54,247 nt of DNA, from positions 1 to 54,247 of the forward strand of contig CANQHZ010000011.1 of assembly GCA_947623805.1 (NCBI GenBank), read 5' to 3'. This DNA is from an uncultured Lachnospiraceae bacterium (GTDB lineage: Bacteria; Bacillota; Clostridia; Lachnospirales; Lachnospiraceae). The notes under the pieces are model-generated. The model ran no database searches. It was not told the origin of the DNA and saw nothing but the letters and a program-made list of their open reading frames with translations. Shown one piece after another: positions 40,914 to 50,284 of the stretch (position 1 is its first letter; every line of letters begins with the position of its first letter). The position numbers were made by a program, and so were the translations under genes.

Positions 40914-43900
40914 TTATAAATTTTTGCGCCTTGAAAACACTGCCAATCCAGTGCCGAAAGTAAACGTAAAAATAAGAATCCCAACCGCCGCAGCCGCCCC
41001 TCTCCCTTTCGCATCTTGCGGCTGATTTTGCGTTTCAGCAGGTTCACTGCTTTTTGCCACATCACCTTCGGTTATAAGAGTTTCTTTTGGCAGCGCATGA
41101 TTGTCAGCCAGTGTAATGACCTCATTTCCCGCACAATCCTTTACGCAAAACAAAAGGACCTGCCCCTCGTTATATTCCGGTATATCAAGCGTCGCACCCT
41201 TATCAGGATTTTGCACATTCCGCACAAGCTCCATATAGTCCCATGTTTTCACGCGTTTATTATCATCGGTCTCAAGATACAGCTCTGCCGTATCCAGCTT
41301 AAAATTATCCGTGATATATACATTAGCCAACAGCGTATCAGCTTTGTACGGCGTATCAGTCTTTACACCGTCTATATAGACAACGGGAGGAGTATCATCC
41401 ACTATGAAAGAAATTTGTGCTTCCTTGTCATCAAGAGTATTGTTGACATGGTTCCCTGCCCTGTCAACCGAGCCAAAAGTAAGTTTATAGCTTCCTTCCT
41501 TTTCAAAATTTTCCTTATATATAATATATTCATATGTGTACCCAAGCTCCGGACTGCCATGACAATTCATGGTATAATACAGCTTGTTTTTGCCGAAACG
41601 CTTCGGTTTTTTGTCCGTGCGCACGCTTTTTATCATCTCGCCGTTGCGATTCATATAAATATTAAACTGCTCCACCTCGTCTATATTTGTCTCTACTAAC
41701 TTTATATCATAAAGGTTTTCATATTTATTATACATTTGGCTGATAATCTGTGCGGCATCGGTTATATCATATGTTGAGCCAAGACGATTTAACGAAAAGC
41801 GAATTTCCGTTATACTTTGATTGCCCGACATATCACTTGCCGACACCTTAATGTGATACACGGAATCCGGCTGTGTCGATACATTTGTAAGGCGATACAA
41901 AAAACCTTGTTCAAGTTGCGCAATACTGCTTTGCAGCTCTATCTCTCTGCCCAAACCGTCCGTCATCGCAATCGTTACGGAAGTACCGTCTATATAAGTA
42001 TCTGTTATGCTTATAAGCGGCGTAACCTCTCCTGAATTCGCCGAGTTATCCTGTACCCCGCTTATTATTATTTCTGGCAGCTGTGTATCTATCACAAAAT
42101 GCTCCTGTATTGATGTCATTGCCCGATTACCTGCCAAATCCATATAACTTGCCGTATATGCATATTCTCCGTCTGCCTCAAACATAATTTGGGTAGTATG
42201 GACATCTTTGTCATTCTTCCATGGAGCAGTCATCATAGCGGGCTGCGCCGTAAGTTTAAAATCCTCCGCTTTAAAGTTGCGCTCGACGATTTTTATTTCA
42301 GCAGTCAGATTTGTATTGTACCATCCCTCACTGTGCGCCTCCTTGTCATATGTAACCGATATCTCCGGAGGCGTTGTATCTATGACAAAATAATCCGCAT
42401 TGTCATATACGCTTTCATTGTCAGCCATGTCGATGCACTTTATATTTATTGTGTACGCGCCGTCCTGAGCAAACACTATTTTTGCAATATGTGTATCTGC
42501 GTCCGATGTCCATTGGTCGGCTGTCGGCACAAGGTCTTTTATGCTGCTGCCATCTTTTGTTATCTCAAAGCTTACACCGTCCACGTCAAAATTTTTTTCG
42601 CGTATCGTCACGGTAGCTGTTCTCGCTTTGTTGTAATATATTCCATTTTGAGGCTCGCCGCCGTCAAATTCAAGCTCTATCTGTGGCGCCGTGGTATCGA
42701 TTTTAAGCTGCTTTTTAGCAGTGCTTGTATTACCCGCGTTGTCAATCGCCGTAAGCTCTATCAGTGTATCGTTGCTTTCATAATCCGAGGCTTTTATCTT
42801 CAGCACGTCCTCGCAAACTGCATTTTCATCCAATTGGCTGTCTGTGGCATTTACCGCATCAAAGGAAATAAGCTGCCGTGTCTCTGATTTGCCATTGCCA
42901 CTGCTTAATATATAACTCACATCTTTTAGAGCTGCATTGCTGCCACCATCCGGATTGTCCTTGATATACAATTCCAATTCAAAGTCATCATTAAAAAAGC
43001 CGTTTTCGTTTGCGCCCTTGGGAATTATCGTAAGCTCTGCCCCGTTTTTACCGCCCGGCGCCTGATTGTCCACAACAAAGCCGTTTGAACACGCGGTTGA
43101 CATATTTCCCGCATTGTCATACATTCTTGCCTCTACATAATATCTGTGACCGGTCGGAACGGTTATGGAATTTTTTCCCTCAATAGTTTCATCGAAAGCT
43201 CCGGATTTTTTTATTGTCAAAGTAGTCCTGCTATCGTCTATCAGACTTAGTGCATCATAGCCTGTTATCTCCACACCTGTTTCACTGTCAAAAAATCTCA
43301 CATATCTGACACTTGTGTCGTTTTTATCATTTGTAATATTTTCTCCGCCAACTGTTATCGCGAGGCTCTCCGGTGCGGTATAATCTGCGTTTATTATGTA
43401 TTTTTGCGTTTTGCTGTAATTGCCTGCAACATCATTTCCCCATACATATACCGTATAAATGCCATCATCTGATATTTCATACGGCTCTATCACTTTTTCT
43501 GTTATCTGCGGGGGTTCGAGGGAAGTACCGTTTTTTACTGCAACGGTATTCTGCGCCGTATATATTTCTTGTTTCGCCCCGTCAGTCGCATCTCTGTATA
43601 CAGCCATGTGTAAAGTGAGTTCGTATCCGCAATCATCGTCTGCAAGTTCGGCGCTTTGTGCGGTATCAACCCATATTTTCGGCGCACCTGTGTTAATGTT
43701 GTACCAACCGCTCTTATCGGGTTTTTTATCCGTAGCGGCCCGTTTTATTTTTATATTCCTTTGCTGCTGATTTATCCGCGTTTCTTCTTCGTTCTCAAAA
43801 CCTGCATATGATTTTGCCCTAAAATAATATGTACCTTTTTTAATGCTAAGTTTTAGCTGTGACGGCGTTTGCACTGTAGCTGTAACTTCCGTTTCCGATG

Positions 43901-44906
43901 CCTCACTTGTGTCGTTCTGTGCGGTTATTGCAAGCTCATCTGTAGCGGCATTTTTGTCAAAGCCCGTTATTCGGTCAAGTTGCTCTCCTATTATCAAGGA
44001 GTACATATTATTTTCAAGCGTAACGGCTTCCCATTCCGGGCTGTCTGCCGTGCCTGTGTCATCACCTTCCGGGACAAATGCCACTTCAAAGCTCTCTATG
44101 CCCGATACCGCCTCGGCACTTACACGTATTTCCAACTGCTGATTTGTCGGACCACCCGCGTAACTTCTTTTGTCACTGCCTTCAAGTATCTCTGCCTTTA
44201 TAATCGGCTTGCATGTGTCCACGATATTGCGCTCTGCAGGAAAAAAACGATATTTTGTTTCATTGCCGGTTTTATCCGATACCGAAAGATATAAATCGCC
44301 GCTATATACATTATCTGGCAGCTTTATTGTATATTTAATACTTTCTCCATCATCACATCTGCTTATTGCCTCACTGATATTTACGCTGCTGTCAAGTCCC
44401 TTTATACAAATGTTCAAATCGTTTGTCCCACTGTCGTCCGAAATCTCAAAACAAAATTCTCCGTCACTGTATATATCCTCGCCATCTTTTCCGTGCGAAA
44501 TGACAGTTTTCTCATTTATCAGCGTAACAAGCGGTGAAGATGTGTCGCTGTTTGTTTCCGCGCTTTCGTTGTTTTTTTCCGTCATTTGTATACTTGTATT
44601 CTCAACGGTGTTCTCTGTGCCCTGCGGTTTGACACTATTGTCAGTTTCCTCTGTGTCCTGTGTTTCCGTATTCTTATCAGTTTCTTCTTTTTCACGTGCT
44701 TTTGCGTTCTCGTCGCTATCTTCTGCTTCCTGTATTTCCGTATCCTTGTCGGTTTCTTCTTTTTCACGTGTTTCCGCGCTCTCGACGTTTTCTTTTGTCT
44801 GCTGCCCTTTGATATCTTCTTCGGCCGCCACTATATTATAACTCTGAAATGATGCCTCTAATATCAGCACTGCTAAAACCAGTAAATAACAAATCCTTTT
44901 TTTCAT
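40914..44906 (-). CDS. Large surface protein with Ig-like repeats
   Basis: The 1330-aa protein starts with a signal peptide (about 1-28). Residues about 30-125 are a Glu/Thr/Lys/Asp-rich low-complexity region with a 24-residue tandem unit (AETREKEETDKDTEIQEAED; then AKAREKEETDKNTETQDTEE). The body holds several Ig-like modules with signatures IDTTAPQI, IDTTPPEI, IDTQLPEI and DNAGNTS or DLAGNRA. It ends in one membrane helix (VGILIFTFTFGTGLAVFS) and RRKNL; no LPxTG. So it is a membrane-anchored, extended stalk protein. The kinase gene is 27 bp upstream; probably one operon. Confidence 0.8.
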   Translation of the reverse strand: MKKRICYLLVLAVLILEASFQSYNIVAAEEDIKGQQTKENVESAETREKEETDKDTEIQEAEDSDENAKAREKEETDKNTETQDTEETDNSVKPQGTENTVENTSIQMTEKNNESAETNSDTSSPLVTLINEKTVISHGKDGEDIYSDGEFCFEISDDSGTNDLNICIKGLDSSVNISEAISRCDDGESIKYTIKLPDNVYSGDLYLSVSDKTGNETKYRFFPAERNIVDTCKPIIKAEILEGSDKRSYAGGPTNQQLEIRVSAEAVSGIESFEVAFVPEGDDTGTADSPEWEAVTLENNMYSLIIGEQLDRITGFDKNAATDELAITAQNDTSEASETEVTATVQTPSQLKLSIKKGTYYFRAKSYAGFENEEETRINQQQRNIKIKRAATDKKPDKSGWYNINTGAPKIWVDTAQSAELADDDCGYELTLHMAVYRDATDGAKQEIYTAQNTVAVKNGTSLEPPQITEKVIEPYEISDDGIYTVYVWGNDVAGNYSKTQKYIINADYTAPESLAITVGGENITNDKNDTSVRYVRFFDSETGVEITGYDALSLIDDSRTTLTIKKSGAFDETIEGKNSITVPTGHRYYVEARMYDNAGNMSTACSNGFVVDNQAPGGKNGAELTIIPKGANENGFFNDDFELELYIKDNPDGGSNAALKDVSYILSSGNGKSETRQLISFDAVNATDSQLDENAVCEDVLKIKASDYESNDTLIELTAIDNAGNTSTAKKQLKIDTTAPQIELEFDGGEPQNGIYYNKARTATVTIREKNFDVDGVSFEITKDGSSIKDLVPTADQWTSDADTHIAKIVFAQDGAYTINIKCIDMADNESVYDNADYFVIDTTPPEISVTYDKEAHSEGWYNTNLTAEIKIVERNFKAEDFKLTAQPAMMTAPWKNDKDVHTTQIMFEADGEYAYTASYMDLAGNRAMTSIQEHFVIDTQLPEIIISGVQDNSANSGEVTPLISITDTYIDGTSVTIAMTDGLGREIELQSSIAQLEQGFLYRLTNVSTQPDSVYHIKVSASDMSGNQSITEIRFSLNRLGSTYDITDAAQIISQMYNKYENLYDIKLVETNIDEVEQFNIYMNRNGEMIKSVRTDKKPKRFGKNKLYYTMNCHGSPELGYTYEYIIYKENFEKEGSYKLTFGSVDRAGNHVNNTLDDKEAQISFIVDDTPPVVYIDGVKTDTPYKADTLLANVYITDNFKLDTAELYLETDDNKRVKTWDYMELVRNVQNPDKGATLDIPEYNEGQVLLFCVKDCAGNEVITLADNHALPKETLITEGDVAKSSEPAETQNQPQDAKGRGAAAAVGILIFTFTFGTGLAVFSRRKNL

Positions 44907-44933
44907 AAATACTCCTTCAATTTTCTCAAACCC

Positions 44934-46616
44934 TCAGCGTTCGGGAAGAACTGCCGTCATCTCCATTGCCATTCCAAGCAATCCACGTACCTTTTCAATT
45001 TCCTCCAAAACTACTCCCGCCGCTTTTTCCTCCATATCAGCCATGTCCCCCTTTATGCCGTCAAACAGTTGGTTGATTTCTGACCTTGTGACGCCGCCTT
45101 CAAGCAAAATTCCGGCGTATTCAGCCGCGCTGCGCGCTATCTCCCCATACAGCCGCAGCGTTATCATATCCCTGTCAGGCTCAGCGTCGTTTATCTTTTT
45201 CAACTCTAAAAGACTATTCCAATATTTTAAACATTCCTCCTTGTCCTGTCCGGCTGCCGCCGAAAGCGCAATGCGTTTGCGAAAGCTCCCCATCTGCGCA
45301 TAAAGCCTGCTGCGTTTCAGTTCTACAGCCTTTTCTTCATAATATTTGTAATGTTCTTGCGCCTTTTCGTACCAACCTGCCGCATTCATCCACCGGCTTT
45401 CCTCATGTTCGTAATAAAACCAATACGCATTCCCCACGGAATAACAAAAATCCGCATATTTTACAGGATTTTCTTCTTCAAATCTGTCTAAACTGTCGCC
45501 CGATTTAATAATCAAATTAACAAGAACAGCCTCCTCCGTGTCAGTAAATACCCCATCACTCACAAAGTTGTCAGCCAGCTTGCAATATGCAGTTTCCCTT
45601 TCGGCATCGGTATCTATCGCTTTCATGTAATATTCTGCCTTTGTGTCAAAATCCGTTGCCTTGTCCGCTACGCTTACAAGATATTCATATTCATTTTGCT
45701 GCTCACTATTTGCCGTAATTCCCGTCGCAAGCGAAAGTGCAAGCGATACTGCCGCCATCAAAATATTGGCACAAAATATCTGCATTTTTTTCTTATATCT
45801 TTGCACTGCTTTTTTCTCCAGTTCCTTGTAATGCTCCAGAGCATAAAGCAGTTCATCAACGGATTGATAACGCTTTTGGGGGTTAGGCTGCGTGCACCTG
45901 ATTATAATGCGCTCAAGTCCGTCAGACAGATTGGGATTAAATTTCGTAATAGGATACAGTTCATACGGTGGCATCGATGGATTATGGCCTGTCAGCAGAT
46001 GATACATCGTCGTACCAAAGCTGTATATATCCGTGCGTGCATCAGTCTGCCCAATGCCGCCCATAAGTTCAGGCGCCGCATATCCCTGCGTACCAAGATA
46101 TGTGGTATCGGCAAGGCTTTTTTCCTTGTACTCCCTTGCTGTCCCAAAATCAATCAGCACGAGCCTGTTGTCCGGACATAGCATAATATTTGAGGGTTTC
46201 ATATCACGATAGATAACCGGAGGATTTAGGCCATGCAAATATCGCAATATCTCACAAAGTTGTATCGCCCATTCGACAACAACTGCCTGCGGCCGTGCTC
46301 CCTGCTTGTCAAGCACTTCCTTTAGGGTTATTCCTTCAATGTAGTCCATCACTATGAGAAAGTTTTCCTCATAATCAACTACATCTATTATGCTGGGGAG
46401 CCCTTTATGTGAAAGCCTTGTAAGTATTTTCTTTTCTCTGATAAGACTTTGACGCATTACAGCAAACTCTGTCTGCGCGTCACGGCGCACTTCTTTTATC
46501 GCCCATAGTTTATTTGCCCTCTCGTTGACAGCAAGATATACAGTGCTCATACCGCCGTGACCTATGACATTAAGTATTTTGTACTTATTGTCAATGACGG
46601 TTCCGATTTTTAACAT
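44934..46616 (-). CDS. Transmembrane Ser/Thr protein kinase (PknB-type)
   Basis: The 560-aa protein has a kinase domain (about 1-270): G-loop IGHGGMSTVYLAV, Lys in WAIKEV, catalytic loop IYRDMKPSNIML, DFGTARE, and YAAPELM in the activation segment. A membrane helix (FCANILMAAVSLALSLATGIT, about 287-307) separates a 250-residue outer part, helical and TPR-like (ETAYCKLADNF, YEKAQEHYKYYEEKA), without PASTA domains. It may sense a protein or peptide outside. Paired with the Ig-repeat surface protein. Confidence 0.85.
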   Translation of the reverse strand: MLKIGTVIDNKYKILNVIGHGGMSTVYLAVNERANKLWAIKEVRRDAQTEFAVMRQSLIREKKILTRLSHKGLPSIIDVVDYEENFLIVMDYIEGITLKEVLDKQGARPQAVVVEWAIQLCEILRYLHGLNPPVIYRDMKPSNIMLCPDNRLVLIDFGTAREYKEKSLADTTYLGTQGYAAPELMGGIGQTDARTDIYSFGTTMYHLLTGHNPSMPPYELYPITKFNPNLSDGLERIIIRCTQPNPQKRYQSVDELLYALEHYKELEKKAVQRYKKKMQIFCANILMAAVSLALSLATGITANSEQQNEYEYLVSVADKATDFDTKAEYYMKAIDTDAERETAYCKLADNFVSDGVFTDTEEAVLVNLIIKSGDSLDRFEEENPVKYADFCYSVGNAYWFYYEHEESRWMNAAGWYEKAQEHYKYYEEKAVELKRSRLYAQMGSFRKRIALSAAAGQDKEECLKYWNSLLELKKINDAEPDRDMITLRLYGEIARSAAEYAGILLEGGVTRSEINQLFDGIKGDMADMEEKAAGVVLEEIEKVRGLLGMAMEMTAVLPER

Positions 46617-46730
46617 TACGTTTGTTTAGTTGCCTTTCTTTAAAATAAATGTTATGCGAATAAATTCAAGCCGTCTTTTAAGGTGGAAATTTTTCCGAAT
46701 GGATTACTTGATTTTGTAGACGCATTTTGA

Positions 46731-46759
46731 ATATTATCATAAATGCTTTTAGCTGTCAA
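46731..46759 (-). promoter_or_regulatory. Promoter of kinase-surface protein operon
   Basis: On the minus strand TTGACA (46754-46759), 17 bp, TAATAT (46731-46736), 115 bases before the kinase start. I see no other feature between it and the kinase. Confidence 0.7.
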
Positions 46760-46886
46760 GCAAATATGAAGAAATGTCCTTCAAGTGTCGAAATATGGCA
46801 CAAACTGTCATTTTTAGGCAGCGGACACGCAGACCGCTGCCACATAAAAACACGTCAAGCCCGCGTGCGTATGCGAAGATGATTGA

Positions 46887-47495
46887 CTATTTTGCCGCAA
46901 GCTTTTTACTTACCATATCTAATATGGGCTGTCTGTCCTTGTCGGGTATGCCGATTGCGTTCATAGCTTCTTCCGCGCTTAATTTCAGTGATTTCATCAT
47001 ATTAAGCACGGCCTCTACCCATGTTGATTTTGTTGCCTGTTCATATGCCTGTTCATATGCCTGTTCCCTAATTCCTTCACCTAAATTACACATAATATTC
47101 GCCTCCTCGCTTATTGATGCTGACATCGGAATATTAAAATCCCTTTCAAGTATTTCCTTCTTTTTATTTGGTTTCGTGTCTGACGACAGCAATATGTCCA
47201 ACAGCTTTAGTATCGGCTTATCCTCCGCATTCTTGGCATTTCCTAAGCCCAGCATGATTATAGTAAGTAAATCGTAGCTGCTTTCCTTCTCTTTATATGT
47301 GCCAATAACATTTTGCTCTGAAATGCTATACTTAGTAATAGTATTCGCCCTGTCCTCATCTGTATTCATCAATATCCAGATTGAGTATACCTTGCGTATT
47401 TTTTCGTAGTGACTTTTTGTGAAAATTTTATTTTTCTGAGCTGATATCATGCGGCTTACATAATATATTGCCCATTTGATAAGGCTGTGTCAATT
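46887..47495 (-). pseudogene. Rpn-type nuclease, C-terminal remnant
   Basis: The open frame of 187 codons begins at MISAQKNKIF, but the sequence upstream remains family-like (LIKWAIYYVSRMISAQ) until a stop at about 47497. The N-terminal PD-(D/E)XK core, present in the relative at 19248, is missing, so this is the helical tail of a nuclease-transposase-like protein (SHYEKIRKVYSIWILMN, DLLTIIMLGLG). It has a slippage-prone run EQAYEQAYEQAT (near 47030-47065). Non-functional as a nuclease. Confidence 0.7.
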
Positions 47496-47498
47496 ATG

Positions 47499-47798
47499 CC
47501 TGATATTTTATTATGCACTTGGTGTCCTCCGTTTTTCTGTGTTTTGCTAGTTTTATAATACCTTAAAATGCAATGCCTTGCAACAGCTATTTAGTCCTAT
47601 CTCCTTTCTGCGCTGACGCTGTAAATGTCTATAACACAAAAACGCATAGATTTTATTCTATACGCTTTGATAATATGTTTCTGTTTTAATTGTAACTGCG
47701 CACGACATTATCTTGTTGCGCTTCACGCAAATCAAACTCATCTTCTTGTGCGTTGTCCATATGCAGTGTGGCTTGGCATCATATATTAATTTGCTTCT
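47499..47798. other. Intergenic, no gene recognised
   Basis: AT-rich stretch between the nuclease remnant and the 149-aa gene. A 24-codon frame near 47686-47760 has no ribosome site. Nothing else is supported. Confidence 0.4.
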
Positions 47799-48248
47799 TC
47801 AGCCAAAGTCAAATATTTGCGATTCTGTGATTTGTCCACCATCATTAATGTATGCAAAATGAGTAAAGTCCTCATCCACAAGCAATAAACATGAGCTAAA
47901 AAATTCCCATTCATCATAATCGTTTATGATATCATGATACTTTCCATATATATAAATCTTCAACAATGCATGTGAACCCATCAAAAAACATAAGTAAACA
48001 TTCCCATGAAAATGAGCGCAATTTTCTTTAATATACAGTTGACCTGGGCTTAAAAAATTAAGTTTGGAGATAAAACTTTGAATCTTTATTTCTTCAACTT
48101 CATCAGCAAATCTATATTTTTGAGAAAAATGTACTACATTTTGAATGATGTTTTCCTTTTCATGCTGGATTTCAGCCTTTTCCTGTTTTATCCCGAGCTG
48201 CAGTTTCTTCTGTTCTAAAAGTGTTTTCATATCATTATCCATAGACAT
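47799..48248 (-). CDS. Hypothetical 149-aa protein
   Basis: Starts with a charged coiled-coil-like helix (KKLQLGIKQEKAEIQHEKENI), followed by a mixed globular part rich in Phe and Tyr, ending ITESQIFDFG. No signal peptide. Family not recognised. Starts at ATG 48248 or 48242; neither has a strong ribosome site. Lies 22 bp behind the next gene on the same strand; the two are AT-richer than their neighbours, a sign of transfer. It might be an immunity-type protein, but there is no toxin gene here. Confidence 0.5.
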   Translation of the reverse strand: MSMDNDMKTLLEQKKLQLGIKQEKAEIQHEKENIIQNVVHFSQKYRFADEVEEIKIQSFISKLNFLSPGQLYIKENCAHFHGNVYLCFLMGSHALLKIYIYGKYHDIINDYDEWEFFSSCLLLVDEDFTHFAYINDGGQITESQIFDFG

Positions 48249-48270
48249 AATCTCATAACTTCAGATTTTT

Positions 48271-49104
48271 TCACTCCATTTTTCCTATCACATTTGTGTC
48301 AAAGTCTGTCACTTCATTGCACAATTTGAGTTTTTCAATTTTAATATGATTAGGATCTAATCTATTACCACTTAATAAGAATAAATATACTTCTCCATTT
48401 TCAAGCATAAATTTTCCTTTCAAAAAGTCATAGTATTCTGAAGAATAGCATACTTCTATATTATTATTAAATAAAATTTCTACTTTGTTTTCACCAATTT
48501 TTGCTAAATAGCCATTTATTGCTTCAAAATCGTGATACTGCTCTTTTTCAAAATTCTGAAGAATATTTATATTTTGCTTGTAATCGACTAAACTGTAGTT
48601 CGAATCAGAAAATTGTATGAATGCCTCTTTTTCCAAGCCACATACCTTGTAAATTTTTACCCCGCTTAATTTATCATAATCTTCTCTGATATTCTGACAC
48701 TCCATATCATTCGAATCCACTTTAACAAGAACTCCCTTATTCAAATCCACTTTAATAAAATGACCTTGATAATCTGATAAAATCAAATTTTCTTGATTCC
48801 AATCATATATCGTAGAAAATAAATAGTTGTCAAATTCTGTTAATGGAATTATTTTTTTCACGCGTAACTCTATATTAACATAAATGAAACAACCATTATC
48901 AGGACAAAACAGTAAAATTTTATTGTCATTTTTGAACGAAGCATATATAGTCAATTCTTCAATTAATTCTATTTTTTCAATTAATCTAAGTTCGCTGTCA
49001 AAAATAATTAGTCCTTTGTAATTATCATTTACTACTATCATGTTATTTACAATTTCCATAAAATACGCATCGTTATTTAACAATTCCACATTCTTTACTT
49101 CCAT
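48271..49104 (-). CDS. Hypothetical protein, possible beta-propeller
   Basis: The protein of about 277 residues shows repeating beta-type segments (GLIIFDSELRLIEKI, ILLFCPDNGCFIYVNIELRVKKI, LILSDYQGHFIKVDL), the rhythm of a propeller. No motif or signal peptide known to me. Start: ATG 49104 or GTG 49107; AAAGGATGG is somewhat far. AT-rich like its partner downstream. Function unknown. Confidence 0.5.
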   Translation of the reverse strand: MEVKNVELLNNDAYFMEIVNNMIVVNDNYKGLIIFDSELRLIEKIELIEELTIYASFKNDNKILLFCPDNGCFIYVNIELRVKKIIPLTEFDNYLFSTIYDWNQENLILSDYQGHFIKVDLNKGVLVKVDSNDMECQNIREDYDKLSGVKIYKVCGLEKEAFIQFSDSNYSLVDYKQNINILQNFEKEQYHDFEAINGYLAKIGENKVEILFNNNIEVCYSSEYYDFLKGKFMLENGEVYLFLLSGNRLDPNHIKIEKLKLCNEVTDFDTNVIGKME

Positions 49105-49211
49105 CACAGCAATAATTACCATCCTTTGCTAATTGCCGCCAAAAACAATTTTCATTAACTTTTTTCATTCAGTCAGACATCTCTACAGACTGACAGCGTA
49201 CCGTCATACCC

Positions 49212-49245
49212 AAAAAGGACACCCGCGCAAACAAGTGTCCTTTTT
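49212..49245. terminator. Bidirectional terminator
   Basis: AAAAAGGACAC and GTGTCCTTTTT pair around CCGCGCAAACAA. It closes the transketolase operon. Confidence 0.8.
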
Positions 49246-49282
49246 ATTTTTGTTTTTGTATTTTTGTTTTGCCCAAAACTAC

Positions 49283-49327
49283 TTGCTAAAAGCCCTCTAA
49301 TCTGTCTATAAATGCCTTTGGCATCAA
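49283..49327 (-). pseudogene. Tandem remnant of transketolase 3' end
   Basis: The minus strand reads DAKGIYRQIRGLL, against DAKGVYEQVKEFL at the end of the intact gene. It lies 13-57 bp after that gene's stop. A short duplicated tail, without function. Confidence 0.6.
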
Positions 49328-49339
49328 ATCACTTCAAAA

Positions 49340-50284
49340 TTATTTCCCCAAAAATTCCTTAACCTGCTCATAAACGCCCTTGGCATCAAGCCTGTACTTT
49401 TCCACAAGCGCAGCCGCAGAGCCAGACTCGCCAAACACGTCCTGCATGCCAATCTTGTACACAGGCACGGGATAATGCTTGCAGAGCGCGTCGCATACAG
49501 CGCTTCCAAGCCCGCCGATAACAGAATGCTCCTCCGCCGTCACTACCTTGCCCGTCTTTTTCGCAGAATTAACAATAATCTCCTCATCAAGCGGCTTAAT
49601 CGTACAAATATTGATAACCTCCGCACTCACGCCCTGCTCCTCAAGCAGCTTAGCCGCGCCGAGCGCCGAATCAACACATATGCCCGTCGCCACGATAGTA
49701 ACATCAGTACCCTCTTTTACCACAGTGCCCTTGCCAATCTCAAACTTGTAATCAGGTCTGTCATTAATCACAGGCACAGCCGCGCGCCCGAAACGTATGT
49801 ACACAGGTCCTACATACTCGACAGCCGCCCTGACCGCCGCACGCGCTTCGACATCATCAGCCGGACACATAACCACCATGCCAGGAATAGTCCTCATCAG
49901 CGCGATATCCTCATTACACTGGTGAGAAGCGCCGTCTTCTCCCACAGTAATACCCGCGTGCGTAGCGCCGATCTTTACATTGAGGTGCGGATAGCCGATA
50001 GAGTTTCTCACCTGCTCAAATGCGCGCCCCGCCGCAAACATCGCAAACGAGCTCATAAACGGAATCTTGCCCGAAAGCGAAAGCCCCGCCGCGATTCCCG
50101 TCATATTGCACTCCGCGATACCACAGTCAATATGCCTGTCCGGAAACGCCTTTCTGAACATTCCCGTCTTTGTAGCCGCCGCAAGGTCCGCGTCAAGCAC
50201 TACAAGATTGGGATTTTCCTTACCTATCTCAACAAGAGCATTGCCATAGCTCTCCCTGGTCGCGATCTTCTTTACTTCTGACAT
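49340..50284 (-). CDS. Transketolase, C-terminal subunit
   Basis: The 314-aa protein is the pyrimidine-binding and C-terminal part: DADLAAATKTG, FDRHIDCGIAE-type segment (FPDRHIDCGIAECNM), GEDGASHQCNEDIALMRTIPG and AEEHSVIGGLG. It forms with the N-terminal subunit a ThDP-dependent enzyme that exchanges two-carbon units in the pentose phosphate pathway. Overlaps the upstream subunit by 13 bp, so translation is coupled and 1:1. Confidence 0.9.
   Translation of the reverse strand: MSEVKKIATRESYGNALVEIGKENPNLVVLDADLAAATKTGMFRKAFPDRHIDCGIAECNMTGIAAGLSLSGKIPFMSSFAMFAAGRAFEQVRNSIGYPHLNVKIGATHAGITVGEDGASHQCNEDIALMRTIPGMVVMCPADDVEARAAVRAAVEYVGPVYIRFGRAAVPVINDRPDYKFEIGKGTVVKEGTDVTIVATGICVDSALGAAKLLEEQGVSAEVINICTIKPLDEEIIVNSAKKTGKVVTAEEHSVIGGLGSAVCDALCKHYPVPVYKIGMQDVFGESGSAAALVEKYRLDAKGVYEQVKEFLGK

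Noticed and set aside
47686-47760. 24-codon minus-strand frame MDNAQEDEFDLREAQQ...
   Set aside because: Plausible acidic peptide, but no ribosome site or promoter and too short to support.
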